Positions 1 to 9,591 of a stretch of 41,312 nt of DNA are shown here, piece after piece. Both the position numbers and the translations under genes were made by a program. The notes under the pieces were generated by a model, which ran no database searches, was not told the origin of the DNA, and saw only the letters and a program-made list of their open reading frames with translations. Source of the DNA: Pseudolabrys sp. Its GTDB lineage: Bacteria; Pseudomonadota; Alphaproteobacteria; Rhizobiales; Xanthobacteraceae. The stretch is from the NCBI GenBank assembly GCA_025929185.1, contig JAICMO010000008.1, forward strand, positions 1-41,312. Reading direction: 5' to 3'. Each line of letters begins with the position of its first letter. The first letter of the stretch is position 1.

Positions 1-291
1 AAAGCCTTGGGCAAACAGCGCGCGCGTGACGCGGTATTCGCGATCGACCGCGTGTGCGGACGGCAGCAGCTTGCCCGGCGGCTTGCGCCGCAGCACGTAG
101 GAGTGCGCAGGTGTTTCCAGGAGATAAGTCGGATTGGATTGCCCGCCTTTGAACTGGCTAATCGTCAGCGGACCGCCGAAGTCCTGAACGCGGTCGCTTA
201 GAAAGCTTTCCAGCTTTCCGGCGTCGAGGCGCAAAACGTCTGCGACATCCTTCGTGCCGGAAAACGCCGATTGCCGGTCGATGCTGGTCAT
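1..291 (-). CDS. Phosphotransferase (aminoglycoside phosphotransferase-like/ACAD10-11-N-type) family protein, N-terminal part, truncated by window edge
   Basis: Reverse-strand frame open from ATG at 291 to window edge: MTSIDRQSAFSGTKDVADVLRLDAGKLESFLSDRVQDFGGPLTISQFKGGQSNPTYLLETPAHSYVLRRKPPGKLLPSAHAVDREYRVTRALFAQGF; the FKGGQSNPTYLL / YVLRRKPPGKLLPSAHAVDREYRV pattern is typical of this family. Not in the ORF track because it is edge-truncated. Confidence 0.85.
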   Translation of the reverse strand, partial: MTSIDRQSAFSGTKDVADVLRLDAGKLESFLSDRVQDFGGPLTISQFKGGQSNPTYLLETPAHSYVLRRKPPGKLLPSAHAVDREYRVTRALFAQGF

Positions 292-334
292 GCGGTGCCG
301 TTCGCTTGCAAAGCTTTCGAGGCCGGGCGCTAAT

Positions 335-1240
335 CTATGCGGCGGTAAAAAAGGAAAGCAATGCCGCCGCGGTGGCGCCCGGATTTTCTTCCGTCAGGAA
401 ATGCCCCGAGTCGATCGGCTCGCCGCGCACGTCACTCGCCCACTGCCGCCAGATTTTTAACGGACCGCCGGTCTCGTTCGGAATTCCCGCCGCTCCCCAA
501 AGCGCCAGCAGCGGGCATGCGATCGTTTTGCCGGCCGCGCGATCGGCTTCGTCGTTGACGAGATCGGCGCCGCGTCCGGCCCGGTAATCTTCGCAATGCG
601 CGTGGATGCGTACCGGATCGGCGAACGCGGCGCGGTAGTGATCCAGAGCGCGCGGATCGAAGGCCGATAGATTTTTGGCCTTTGTCCAGCTCGCCATCTT
701 CCACTCGAGGTATTCAACCGGCGCTTTCTCGATCAGCATTTCCGGCAGCGGATAAGGTTGCGCGAGAAAAGGCCAGTGCCAGACCTTCATCGCCATGTTG
801 CGATCCATGCCATGCCACATGTCATAGGTCGGCACGATATCGAGCGTCGCCATGCGCTCGACGCGTCCGGGATGATCGAGCGCGAGCCGGTACGCCACGC
901 GGCCGCCGCGATCGTGCCCGGCAAGCAGGAATCGCACGTGGCCAAGCTTCTCCATGACTTCGATCATGACATTGGCCATCGACCGCTTGTCGTACGGCGC
1001 GTGCGCGCTATCGGCATCCGGCGCGGCAGACCAGCCGTATCCGGGCAAGTCGGGAATGACGAGTGCGAAACGCGCGGCAAGCGCCGGGGCGACGCGATGC
1101 CACATGACGTTCGTCTGCGTATAGCCGTGCAGGAGCAGCAGGGGCGGGCCGTCTCCGTCGCTGCGCGCAAAGATTCTGCCGACCGAAGTATCGATCCAGC
1201 GCGAGGCAAAATCGGGAAACAGATCGGCGAGGTCGGTCAT
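335..1240 (-). CDS. Alpha/beta hydrolase (haloacetate dehalogenase-like)
   Basis: [35 protein letters not shown] (nucleophile D in GHDRGG), C-terminal GHFLTEENP; start trimmed to MTDLADLF. Confidence 0.88.
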   Translation of the reverse strand: MTDLADLFPDFASRWIDTSVGRIFARSDGDGPPLLLLHGYTQTNVMWHRVAPALAARFALVIPDLPGYGWSAAPDADSAHAPYDKRSMANVMIEVMEKLGHVRFLLAGHDRGGRVAYRLALDHPGRVERMATLDIVPTYDMWHGMDRNMAMKVWHWPFLAQPYPLPEMLIEKAPVEYLEWKMASWTKAKNLSAFDPRALDHYRAAFADPVRIHAHCEDYRAGRGADLVNDEADRAAGKTIACPLLALWGAAGIPNETGGPLKIWRQWASDVRGEPIDSGHFLTEENPGATAAALLSFFTAA

Positions 1241-1387
1241 GTCATGCCGCATAAGGAGCGGATGACCATATCGGACCGACAGCGGCCGCGCAAAATGCGG
1301 TGCGTTAAAGCAAGAGGCCCGGTCGTCGAACCGGGCCCCCACTTTCTTGTGCGATGTGGCTCAGTGGTCCTGTCTGCACGATATCGC

Positions 1388-1600
1388 TCAGTAGTCCTGC
1401 CCATGCGCGTCGCGCAGCATTTGCAGCCTGATATTCGCATCGGGATCGCGGCCGACGATCTCGTTGCCGAACTGGACGGCGACACCGTCCGGCACGGCGG
1501 CATAAGCACCATCGTCGCTGCTGCGATAAGAAGGGCTTTGCGCCAGAGCGGGAGATGCGATGGCGGTCGCGAACGTAACGATCAAGAGGTACTTCTTCAT
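1388..1600 (-). CDS. Small secreted protein, 70 aa, signal peptide plus GRDPDANIRLQMLRDAHGQDY C-terminus
   Basis: MKKYLLIVTFATAIASPALAQ signal peptide; C-terminus shared with the neighbouring ORF at 1853..2083. Confidence 0.75.
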   Translation of the reverse strand: MKKYLLIVTFATAIASPALAQSPSYRSSDDGAYAAVPDGVAVQFGNEIVGRDPDANIRLQMLRDAHGQDY

Positions 1601-1852
1601 GTTAGACTCCTATGGTTACCAGCCCATAATGTGACTGTAAGCCTTTGCTTCTTCTTTAGGGGTGAACTAGCGCACACTTGTTCTCGACGGCGTTCGAATT
1701 TACTCGCAATTTATGTTGCGGGTTCCCTGGTCGCGAAAGCCAACATGCAAGCAACAGAAGATGCCGTTGATCGCGTGCGCATCCGCATTTTTCGCCGATA
1801 AACGCGGAGTCCGATTTTGCAAACCGGGCCCCGCGTTGTTTCGAAACTGCGC

Positions 1853-2083
1853 TTAGTACGCGTAACCCTCCGCGTCGCGCAGCAATTGCAGCCTGACGTT
1901 CGCATCCGGATCGCGACCGACGAATTGATCGTCGAAGATGACGTTCTGTCCAGGCGCCGCTGCATAAGAGCTGTACGCCGCCCCGGCGGCCGTTTCGGTT
2001 TGCACCGCGCGCTTATGCGAGGCGGCGAATGCGGGAGAAGCGACGAGAGCCGCGAGCGCAACAGTTGTCAGAAAGGTTTTCAT
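1853..2083 (-). CDS. Small secreted protein, 76 aa, paralogue of 1388..1600
   Basis: MKTFLTTVALAALVASPAFAA signal peptide; C-terminus GRDPDANVRLQLLRDAEGYAY. Confidence 0.78.
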   Translation of the reverse strand: MKTFLTTVALAALVASPAFAASHKRAVQTETAAGAAYSSYAAAPGQNVIFDDQFVGRDPDANVRLQLLRDAEGYAY

Positions 2084-2325
2084 TTCTTGTCTCCACTTGG
2101 TTGTGACAGTGCGCGCAACCTATGCAGCGCGAGATGATTTGCAAAACGCACGCGCGCATGTGAGCCATGTGGAATAAAAGCGATTTTACGTTTTCGTTAT
2201 CGACCTGTTTGCGGATCGAACCCGTCGCATCAAGCACTTAAGATGCGTGCCTCTACTAAAGATCAATTCTGACTCCGATTTCTTATGACGCGGACGTGAA
2301 ACAACCGTGAGCGCCATCAAAATCC

Positions 2326-3609
2326 TTAACGCGAGTCATTCTCGCGTTCGATGGCACGCCAACCGATATCGCGGCGACAAAAGCCGTCTTTCCACTTGAT
2401 ACGATCGACGGCGGCGTAAGCGCGCTGTTGCGCGTCACGCACGGTGGCTCCGGCGGCGCAAATATTTAATACGCGCCCGCCATTCGAAAGAATGCGGTTA
2501 CCGTCGGCTCGCGTGCCGGCGTGAAAAATTTCCACGCCTTCGACTTTCGACGCCTCGTCGAGTCCTTCGATCGGCGTTCCTTTGGCGTAATGCCCGGGGT
2601 AGCCTTTCGCCGCCATCACGACCGTCAGCGCTGCATCGGGATACCAGCGCAGATCGAAATTCCTCAGTTGCCCGTCCCGCGCCGCAAGCAACGCCGGCAC
2701 GAGATCGGACATCATGCGCAGCATCAGCACCTGACATTCCGGGTCGCCGAAGCGCACGTTGAATTCGATCAGCTTCGGCCCGCTGTCGGTAATCATCAGC
2801 CCCGCGAACAAAACGCCTTTATAAGGCGCGCCCATCGCCTTCATGGCGCGGATGGTCGGCAGCACGATCTCATCCATCGTGCGGCCGTTCATGTTCTCGG
2901 TCATGATCGGGGCCGGCGAATAGGCGCCCATGCCGCCGGTGTTGGGTCCTTTGTCGCCGTCGAACACGCGCTTGTGATCCTGCGCGGACGCAAGCGGGAT
3001 GGCGGTGTCGCCGTCGCAAAGGGCGAAGAAGGACGCTTCTTCTCCTCGCAGGAATTCCTCGATCACGATTTCCCAAGCCGGCGCGCCGAGCCCGCCGCCG
3101 AACATCATGTCGATCGCCGCTTCGGCCTCCGCCACCGTTTCAGCGACGACAACCCCTTTGCCGGCGGCAAGCCCGTCCGCCTTCACCACGATCGGCGCGC
3201 CTTTTTTGCGCACGTAATCTTTTGCCGGCGCGGGCTGCTTGAAACGCTCGTAGGCGCCTGTCGGAATGTCATTCGCCTTGCAGAGGTCTTTCGTGAATCC
3301 CTTTGAGCCTTCGAGCCGCGCCGCCCACTTGCTCGGCCCGAAGGTCTTCAAGCCGGCCGCTTCAAGATCGTCGGCTATCCCGGCGCACAGCGGCGCTTCC
3401 GGGCCGACGACGACAAAATCGATTTTGTTCTCCTTCGCAAAGGCAATGACCGCCGCGTGATCCGCGATATCGAGCGCCACGCACTCGGCTTCGCGCGCGA
3501 TGCCCGCATTGCCCGGCGCGCAATAAAGGCGCTCGCAAAGCGGGCTTGCGGCGATTTTCCAGGCGAGCGCGTGTTCGCGCCCGCCGGAGCCGAGAAGAAG
3601 GATGTTCAT
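2326..3609 (-). CDS. purD: Phosphoribosylamine--glycine ligase
   Basis: [20 protein letters not shown]..., [38 protein letters not shown]; start set at ATG 3609. Confidence 0.97.
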   Translation of the reverse strand: MNILLLGSGGREHALAWKIAASPLCERLYCAPGNAGIAREAECVALDIADHAAVIAFAKENKIDFVVVGPEAPLCAGIADDLEAAGLKTFGPSKWAARLEGSKGFTKDLCKANDIPTGAYERFKQPAPAKDYVRKKGAPIVVKADGLAAGKGVVVAETVAEAEAAIDMMFGGGLGAPAWEIVIEEFLRGEEASFFALCDGDTAIPLASAQDHKRVFDGDKGPNTGGMGAYSPAPIMTENMNGRTMDEIVLPTIRAMKAMGAPYKGVLFAGLMITDSGPKLIEFNVRFGDPECQVLMLRMMSDLVPALLAARDGQLRNFDLRWYPDAALTVVMAAKGYPGHYAKGTPIEGLDEASKVEGVEIFHAGTRADGNRILSNGGRVLNICAAGATVRDAQQRAYAAVDRIKWKDGFCRRDIGWRAIERENDSR

Positions 3610-3703
3610 GTTTGCATTCTCTTCACGCCCAAACCGGCCTTGACCCGGCCGCAACGGCGGCTTTTGTGTAACATGCCGGTTCAGCCCGCAAGAGATTCGC
3701 CCC

Positions 3704-5146
3704 GTGTCCGAAGCTGCGCTCAACAATCTGATCGAGTGGACCGTCTCCGAACTGTCGGCCGCGCTGCGGCGGACAGTCGAGGACGCCTACGGCTATGTGC
3801 GCGTGCGCGGGGAGGTGTCCGGTTTCAAGGGCGCGGCGCCGTCCGGCCACTGCTATTTCCGCCTGAAGGACGACAAGGCGGTTCTCGAGGCGGTGATCTG
3901 GAAGGCCACGTTTGCCCGCATGCGGGTGAAGCCGGAGGAAGGACTGGACGTCGTCGTGTCGGGCCGGCTCACGACTTTCGCCGGCTCGTCGAAATATCAG
4001 ATCGTCATCGACACGCTCGAGCCGGCCGGCATCGGCGCGCTCATGAAGCTGCTCGAAGAGCGCAAGAAGAAACTTGCCGCCGAAGGCCTGTTCGATGCCG
4101 CGCGCAAACAGTTGCTGCCGTTCTTGCCTGAGACGATCGGCGTGGTGACCTCGCCGACGGGCGCCGTCATTCGCGACATCCTGCATCGGTTGCAGGATCG
4201 CTTTCCCCGGCGCGTCATCGTGTGGCCGGTGCGGGTGCAGGGCGAAAGCTCGGCCGCCGAGGTGGCGAACGCGATACGCGGCTTCAATGCGCTGCCGGAG
4301 GTAGGCGCGATCGCGCGGCCGGATATTATTATCGTCGCGCGTGGCGGCGGCTCGCTCGAAGACCTCTGGTCGTTCAACGAGGAGATCGTGGTGCGCGCCG
4401 CCGCCGAGAGCATGATCCCGCTCATTTCGGCGGTCGGTCACGAAACCGACGTCACCTTGATCGATTTTGCTTCGGACAAAAGAGCGCCGACGCCGACGGC
4501 GGCCGCTGAAATTGCCGTGCCGGTGCGCGCGGAGTTGATCGCCGAGGTGATGAGCAAGGCGCGGCGCGCGCTCGCCTGTTGGCAACGGGGTCAGGAGCAC
4601 CGGCGGACGGAATTGCGCGCCGCCGCGCGCGCGTTGCCGGCGCTCGATCAAATTCTCGCCGCCCCGCGGCAGCGGCTCGATGCCTGCGCCGCGCGATTGC
4701 CTCGCGCGCTGACGGCGAACGCGCAAACGCATCACCGCGAATTTGCCCGCGCGGCGGCGCGGCTGTCGCCGCTGCTGCTGAGGCAACGCATTGTGCGCGG
4801 GAAAGAGATAACCAAGGCGCTGGGCGAGCGCAGGCTGCGCTGTTATCGGTTCTATCTCGACCATCGAATGCAGCGCGTGCGCTCCGCCGGACAATTGCTG
4901 GAGGCCTTTTCCTATCGCAAGGTGCTCGAGCGCGGCTACGCGCTTGTGCGCGACGACGGCGGCCGGCCGTTGCGCTCTGCCGCCGCCGTTTCGAGCCGCA
5001 TGCGCCTCGACATCGAATTTTCCGACGGCCGCGTCGGCGTGACTGCGGACGATCGGGACGGGACTTCGCCAGTCGCCGCGCCGAAGCCAAAGCGACCTCG
5101 CGGCGGTGAAGGGTCCGGCGGGCAGGGAAGCTTGTTCGGCGCATAA
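3704..5146 (+). CDS. xseA: Exodeoxyribonuclease VII large subunit (GTG start)
   Basis: [104 protein letters not shown]. Confidence 0.97.
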   Translation: MSEAALNNLIEWTVSELSAALRRTVEDAYGYVRVRGEVSGFKGAAPSGHCYFRLKDDKAVLEAVIWKATFARMRVKPEEGLDVVVSGRLTTFAGSSKYQIVIDTLEPAGIGALMKLLEERKKKLAAEGLFDAARKQLLPFLPETIGVVTSPTGAVIRDILHRLQDRFPRRVIVWPVRVQGESSAAEVANAIRGFNALPEVGAIARPDIIIVARGGGSLEDLWSFNEEIVVRAAAESMIPLISAVGHETDVTLIDFASDKRAPTPTAAAEIAVPVRAELIAEVMSKARRALACWQRGQEHRRTELRAAARALPALDQILAAPRQRLDACAARLPRALTANAQTHHREFARAAARLSPLLLRQRIVRGKEITKALGERRLRCYRFYLDHRMQRVRSAGQLLEAFSYRKVLERGYALVRDDGGRPLRSAAAVSSRMRLDIEFSDGRVGVTADDRDGTSPVAAPKPKRPRGGEGSGGQGSLFGA

Positions 5147-5151
5147 CCAAC

Positions 5152-5454
5152 TTGCCGGCGATCGGGGTTTCGCTCGCCGCTGCGAACGACTATCTTCGCC
5201 TTGCAAGGCGCAAAGCGGCGCGCAGGCAGGGTCCCGTGCTCAATCGCTACGATCGTTCCGTTCCCATGAGCGGCGAAGCCGAGGTGAAATACCTCGACGG
5301 CGATTTCCGCGTCGTGCGGCCGGGCGCCTTCGTGCGCTGCGCGGTGACCGGCGTGCCGATTCCGCTCGAAGAGCTCAAATACTGGAGCGTCGATTTGCAG
5401 GAGGCTTACGCCAGCCCGGAAGCCGTTTTGCAACGTCATAACGGGCAGGGCTAA
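5152..5454 (+). CDS. DUF2093 domain-containing protein (true start may be downstream, e.g. ATG 5266)
   Basis: VKYLDGDFRVVRPGAFVRCAVTGVPIPLEELKYWSVDLQEAYASPEAVLQR pattern; position immediately after xseA. Confidence 0.8.
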   Translation: MPAIGVSLAAANDYLRLARRKAARRQGPVLNRYDRSVPMSGEAEVKYLDGDFRVVRPGAFVRCAVTGVPIPLEELKYWSVDLQEAYASPEAVLQRHNGQG

Positions 5455-5460
5455 AGACGC

Positions 5461-6453
5461 CTATTTCCGGACTGCGGTAAGCACCAGTCGGCGCAACTCG
5501 TCCCTCTCACCCACTTCGAGCGTCACGGGCAACGTGCGCGTGCGCGTGCAGAGCGCGGCAAGCACCGGATCGCCGGTCATGCGGGCGTGATCCTTTTCCG
5601 TCGTCAGCAGACTCAGGCCCTCGTGTTCCGCCTGCATGACGAGCGCGGCGGCTTCCTCCGCGGTAAACGCGTGATGGTCCGGGAATGCCCGGCGGACCGG
5701 CGCGGCGATTCCGGCCTCTTCGATCGTCTCAAAAAATTTTTCCGGGTCGCCGATGCCGGCGAAGGCCAAAACTTTTCGGCTTTTGAGCGCTGTGACCGCG
5801 GCGGCGTCGGGCGCCAAACGCCCGTGCAGGACCGGCAGGTTGCGTGTCGACATGGTTACGTTTGCTGCGCCGGATGAATTCCCGACGACGAGCAATGCAT
5901 CGGTGCGATCCAGTTGCGGGTTGAGCGGCGCGCGCAGGGGCCCGGCCGGAAAGACCCTCCCGTTGCCGATCCCGCGCCGGCCGTCGACGACCGCGATGGT
6001 CAAGTCCTTCGCCAGTGACGGATTCTGCATGCCGTCGTCCATGACGAGGACGCTCGCGTCTCGTTCGATTGCGGCCTTTGCCCCGGCGAGACGATCGCGC
6101 GAGACGATTGCCGGCGCGTTGCGCGCCAGCAGCAAAGCTTCGTCGCCGACATCGCGCGCCGTGTGCGAGGCAGCGTCGACCGGGACCGGCCCGGCCAACC
6201 GGCCGCCGTAGCCGCGGCTGAGGCAAAACGGCCGTTCGCCGGCATCGATCAGCATACGCGCGATGGCGATCGCTGCCGGTGTCTTGCCCGTGCCGCCGAC
6301 GGTGAAATTGCCGACGCAGATGACCGGAACTGCCACTTTTGTGCTTGGGCGGCTTAGACGGGCGCGAGCGATCGCGCCGTAAACTGCTGCAAATGGGGAA
6401 AGGAGCGCCGCCGCCGGCCCTGGATCGCGCCACCAGAAGGACGGCTCACGCAT
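5461..6453 (-). CDS. lpxK: Tetraacyldisaccharide 4'-kinase
   Basis: VPVICVGNFTVGGTGKTPAAIAIA, LSRGYGG, DDGMQNPSLAKDLTIAVVDG, FAGIGDPEKFFE. Confidence 0.96.
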   Translation of the reverse strand: MREPSFWWRDPGPAAALLSPFAAVYGAIARARLSRPSTKVAVPVICVGNFTVGGTGKTPAAIAIARMLIDAGERPFCLSRGYGGRLAGPVPVDAASHTARDVGDEALLLARNAPAIVSRDRLAGAKAAIERDASVLVMDDGMQNPSLAKDLTIAVVDGRRGIGNGRVFPAGPLRAPLNPQLDRTDALLVVGNSSGAANVTMSTRNLPVLHGRLAPDAAAVTALKSRKVLAFAGIGDPEKFFETIEEAGIAAPVRRAFPDHHAFTAEEAAALVMQAEHEGLSLLTTEKDHARMTGDPVLAALCTRTRTLPVTLEVGERDELRRLVLTAVRK

Positions 6454-7780
6454 GGCGCGCTTGGCCCAACCGCAGTTGCAGCAGGTAAGGATCGAGCGCG
6501 CGCATGGTGCGCTCGAGCGCGCCGCCCAGGCTCTCGACGGTTTGGCGTCCGGCGTCGGCGACCTTCGCGCGTGCAGCCGGATCGGAGAGCCATGCGGCTA
6601 TTCTGTCGGTCAACTCGTCTACATTCCTGATTTGCCTGGCGCCGTTCGCGGCATCGAGCACAGCATAGATTTCCTCGAAGTTGCCGATTTGCGGCCCGTG
6701 CAGGATGGCGGCGCCGAGCTTGGCGGCCTCGATCGGGTTTTGCCCCCCGTGAGGCACCAGGGATCCTCCGATGAAAACGATCGGCGCCAGGCGGTAGATC
6801 AGGCCCAGTTCTCCCATGGTGTCGGCGATGTAAATCGCCGTCGTGCGCTCCGGTTTCTCGCGCAGGGATCGCAGCGCGGAGGTCACGCCGGCGCTCTTGG
6901 CAAGATCGGCGATGCCGGGCCCGCGCTCCGGATGTCGCGGCGCCACGATGGTCAACAGGCCGGGGAAGCGCCCGCGCAGCCGCTTGTGCGCGTCGATGAT
7001 CATTGCCTCTTCGCCGTTGTGCGTGGAGGCGGCGGCGATCACCGGCCGGTCGCGCATGACCTTCTGCAACGTTGCAAGCGCATCCGTGTCGGTCGGCGGC
7101 GGCGGAACGTCGAGCTTGAGATTTCCGGTGGTCACGACGCGTGGCGCGCCGAGTTCCTCATAGCGCGCGCCGTCGGATGACGTGCGGGCGAGGCAAAGAT
7201 CCAAGCGGAGGAGAAGATTGGCGATCGTACGCGGGAAGCGCCGCCAGCGACGAAAGGAGGATTCCGAAAGGCGTCCGTTCACCAGGATCAGCGGCACGCC
7301 TTCATCTGCCGCTTCCAGCATCAAATTCGGCCACAGGTCGGATTCGACGAACAAGGCGAGGTCCGGCTGCCAATGCCGGATGAAGCGGCGGACGAACCGC
7401 GGACTGTCAAGCGGCACGAATTGATGGACGGCGCCGCGCGTCAGGCGCTGCTCAGCCAGCCCAGCCGAGGTAACGGTGCCGGTGGTGACGAGCACGTTGA
7501 AGCCTCGCGCGCGAACGCGCTCGACCAACGGCAAAGCGCTCGTCAATTCGCCCACGCTGGCACCGTGCACCCAAACCAAAGGGCCCGGCGGCCGGGCGAT
7601 CGAGCTTTCGCCGCGCCGCTCGGCCAACCGCGCGCGATGTTCCTTGCCTCTGCTCAAACGGCGCGCCAGCAACAAGGGCGCGAGCGGCGTGGCGACAACC
7701 GACAGCAGCCGGTAAGCGCGCAAGGTTGCCGGCAATCGCTCAGGCACGGGCGCCGCTCTTGTGTGCGTCGGCGACTTCAT
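6446..7780 (-). CDS. waaA: 3-deoxy-D-manno-octulosonic acid transferase
   Basis: VWVHGASVGELTSALPLVERVRARGFNVLVTTGTVTSAGL, FVESDLWPNLMLEA, AASTHNGEE, FIGGSLVPHGGQNPIEAAKLG; start trimmed to MKSPTHT. Confidence 0.95.
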   Translation of the reverse strand: MKSPTHTRAAPVPERLPATLRAYRLLSVVATPLAPLLLARRLSRGKEHRARLAERRGESSIARPPGPLVWVHGASVGELTSALPLVERVRARGFNVLVTTGTVTSAGLAEQRLTRGAVHQFVPLDSPRFVRRFIRHWQPDLALFVESDLWPNLMLEAADEGVPLILVNGRLSESSFRRWRRFPRTIANLLLRLDLCLARTSSDGARYEELGAPRVVTTGNLKLDVPPPPTDTDALATLQKVMRDRPVIAAASTHNGEEAMIIDAHKRLRGRFPGLLTIVAPRHPERGPGIADLAKSAGVTSALRSLREKPERTTAIYIADTMGELGLIYRLAPIVFIGGSLVPHGGQNPIEAAKLGAAILHGPQIGNFEEIYAVLDAANGARQIRNVDELTDRIAAWLSDPAARAKVADAGRQTVESLGGALERTMRALDPYLLQLRLGQARHA

Positions 7781-8450
7781 AGGCGCGCGCCGTGACCGTG
7801 TTGAGCTCGTCCTGTACCCGGCGCCGGGCGGCCTCCAGCGCCGCATCGTCGGCATCGGAAGGGACGGTGATCGCCTCGCTTGCGACCAAGGCCACGCGTC
7901 CAAACGGAAGATTGATCGCGCTGCGATCCCAATTATCGAGTTCGATGCGGCGCTGGCTTGCGATCGCCACGGCATAGATCGGCCTGCCCGACAGTTGCGC
8001 AAGCTTCACGACGCCCAATCCTGCAACGCGCGCAACCTTCGGCACGTCCGCGGTCAGTGCAATGTTGTAACCCTCGCGAAGCGCTTCCAGCATTTCGGTG
8101 AATGCGACGGCGCCGCCCTTGCGATGAAACTCGCCGCTGTGCGCGCCGGAGCCCCGGATCGTCCCGATGCCGAGCTTTTCCGCCGCGCGCGCGTTGATTT
8201 CGCCGTCGCGATGCCGCGAGATCAGCACCTTCGCGCGATGGTTCGGATCGTTGCGTTTGATGAACGGCATCAAAAAATGCTGCCCGTGCCACATGGCGAT
8301 GATCGCCGGAAACTGCACTCTCTCATAAATCGAGGCGGGCTCGAATGTAGCCCGCGACGTCTTCCACACAAGCCGAAGGTACCAGGCCGCGGCCGTTCCG
8401 ATGGCGCCCTGGGCTGGCGGTGAGGCGAGGATGCGCTTGAGCGCCGCCAT
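7740..8450 (-). CDS. Lysophospholipid acyltransferase family protein (DUF374-type)
   Basis: IAMWHGQHFLMPF, LISRHRDGEINARAAEKLGIGTIRGSG, DVPKVARVAGLGVVKLAQLSGRPIYAVA; overlaps waaA start by about 41 nt. Confidence 0.9.
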   Translation of the reverse strand: MAALKRILASPPAQGAIGTAAAWYLRLVWKTSRATFEPASIYERVQFPAIIAMWHGQHFLMPFIKRNDPNHRAKVLISRHRDGEINARAAEKLGIGTIRGSGAHSGEFHRKGGAVAFTEMLEALREGYNIALTADVPKVARVAGLGVVKLAQLSGRPIYAVAIASQRRIELDNWDRSAINLPFGRVALVASEAITVPSDADDAALEAARRRVQDELNTVTARAYEVADAHKSGARA

Positions 8451-8464
8451 GGTGCGATGACGGC

Positions 8465-8716
8465 CTAGCGCACAGCCCCGCCGGTGCTCTCGGGATCGAG
8501 CAAACGGTGCAGATGGACAATGAAGTAGCGCATCTGGGCGTTATCGACGGTCTGCTGCGCTTTTGCCTTCCAGGCAACGTAGGCGGATGCGTAGTTGGGA
8601 AAAATGCCAACCACGTCCATTTTATCGAGGTCCTTGAATTCCGAGCCGCCGATCTCCGTCAGTTCCCCGCCAAAAACGAGGTGCAACAGTTGCTTGCCGG
8701 GAACTCGTTGCGTCAT
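8465..8716 (-). CDS. DUF4170 domain-containing protein
   Basis: LHLVFGGELTEIGGSEFKDLDKMDVVGIFPNYASAYVAWKAKAQQTVDNAQMRYFIVHLHRLLDPE; conserved alphaproteobacterial small protein in this gene order. Confidence 0.85.
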   Translation of the reverse strand: MTQRVPGKQLLHLVFGGELTEIGGSEFKDLDKMDVVGIFPNYASAYVAWKAKAQQTVDNAQMRYFIVHLHRLLDPESTGGAVR

Positions 8717-8754
8717 CAGGCGATCCTGGTTGCCACGCGTCGGAATCGTTCGAC

Positions 8755-9591
8755 TTACGCAAAATCGCGCTGACGATCGCGCGCAAGCTCGATCAAGGCT
8801 TTATGGCGCGCGCGACCCGCTACGATAAGCGACTCGTGCACGACATGCGGTCGATTGTAGCGCAACGACTGCCCCGCGAAATCGGTCATCGCGCCGCCTG
8901 CTTCGTGCACGATTAGATCGGCCGCCGCAAGGTCCCAATCGTGACTTCCACGCGAGGCAAAGGCGGCATCGAGCGTGCCGTGGGCGACCCGTGCGAAGCG
9001 AAGGGCCAATGAAAAGACCTTCGGTTGAGATTGGATGCGCGGATTGAGGGACTGGAAGTGCTTCAAGTACCGTTGCGGCCCTGCGAGCAGAGCCCCATCG
9101 AGCGTGGCTCCGGTAGACGCGTGGATCGGCGCACCGTTCAGCGTGGCGCCTTCCCCCTTTGCGGCAAGGAACATTTCGTCGGTTACCGGCGCAAAAAGCG
9201 CCGCGAGGGAGGGCCTGCCGTCCTCGACCAGCGCAACGGCGATCGTCCAGTCCGCGCGGCCGAGGATATAAGCGCGAGTGCCGTCGATCGGGTCGACGAC
9301 CCAAATGGCCGCCGTTGCACGATCCGGCGGATGGTCTTCGCTTTCTTCGGATAGCCAACCGGCTTCCGGGACCAAGCCCGGCAGCCGGGCCTGCAAAAAA
9401 TCGTTCACGGCGATGTCGCCTTCGCTCACCGGCGATTCGTCGTGGCCCTTTGTCCAGCGCTTGAGCGGACCGCGCGCGGTAATGCGCGCCAACTCGCCGG
9501 CCTCGCGCACGACCGATTCCAGCCGCTCGCGTAGTGCGGCGCGATCACTGGCCGGCAACGGTGAGGCCCTCCAGCCGAACAGTGGGCGCAT
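8755..9591 (-). CDS. Inositol monophosphatase-family protein / 3'(2'),5'-bisphosphate nucleotidase-like
   Basis: WLSEESEDHPPDRATAAIWVVDPIDGTRAYILGRADWTIAVALVEDG, HDWDLAAADLIVHEAGG. Confidence 0.9.
   Translation of the reverse strand: MRPLFGWRASPLPASDRAALRERLESVVREAGELARITARGPLKRWTKGHDESPVSEGDIAVNDFLQARLPGLVPEAGWLSEESEDHPPDRATAAIWVVDPIDGTRAYILGRADWTIAVALVEDGRPSLAALFAPVTDEMFLAAKGEGATLNGAPIHASTGATLDGALLAGPQRYLKHFQSLNPRIQSQPKVFSLALRFARVAHGTLDAAFASRGSHDWDLAAADLIVHEAGGAMTDFAGQSLRYNRPHVVHESLIVAGRARHKALIELARDRQRDFA

Noticed and set aside
3623-5206. Long antisense ORFs opposite known genes (e.g. 3623..5206 -, 2521..3306 +, 18021..19430 +, 20127..21155 +, 35575..37380 -, 38738..39772 -)
   Set aside because: They lie opposite strongly identified genes (xseA, purD, hydantoinase/oxoprolinase, murF-mraY-murD, ftsW), have Arg/His/Ala-rich low-information translations, and are expected shadows of high-GC codon usage.
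7740-8002. waaA start at 8002 giving a 518-aa protein
   Set aside because: The first 74 residues are a shifted-frame read of the acyltransferase gene; the conserved waaA N-terminus begins at about 7780.
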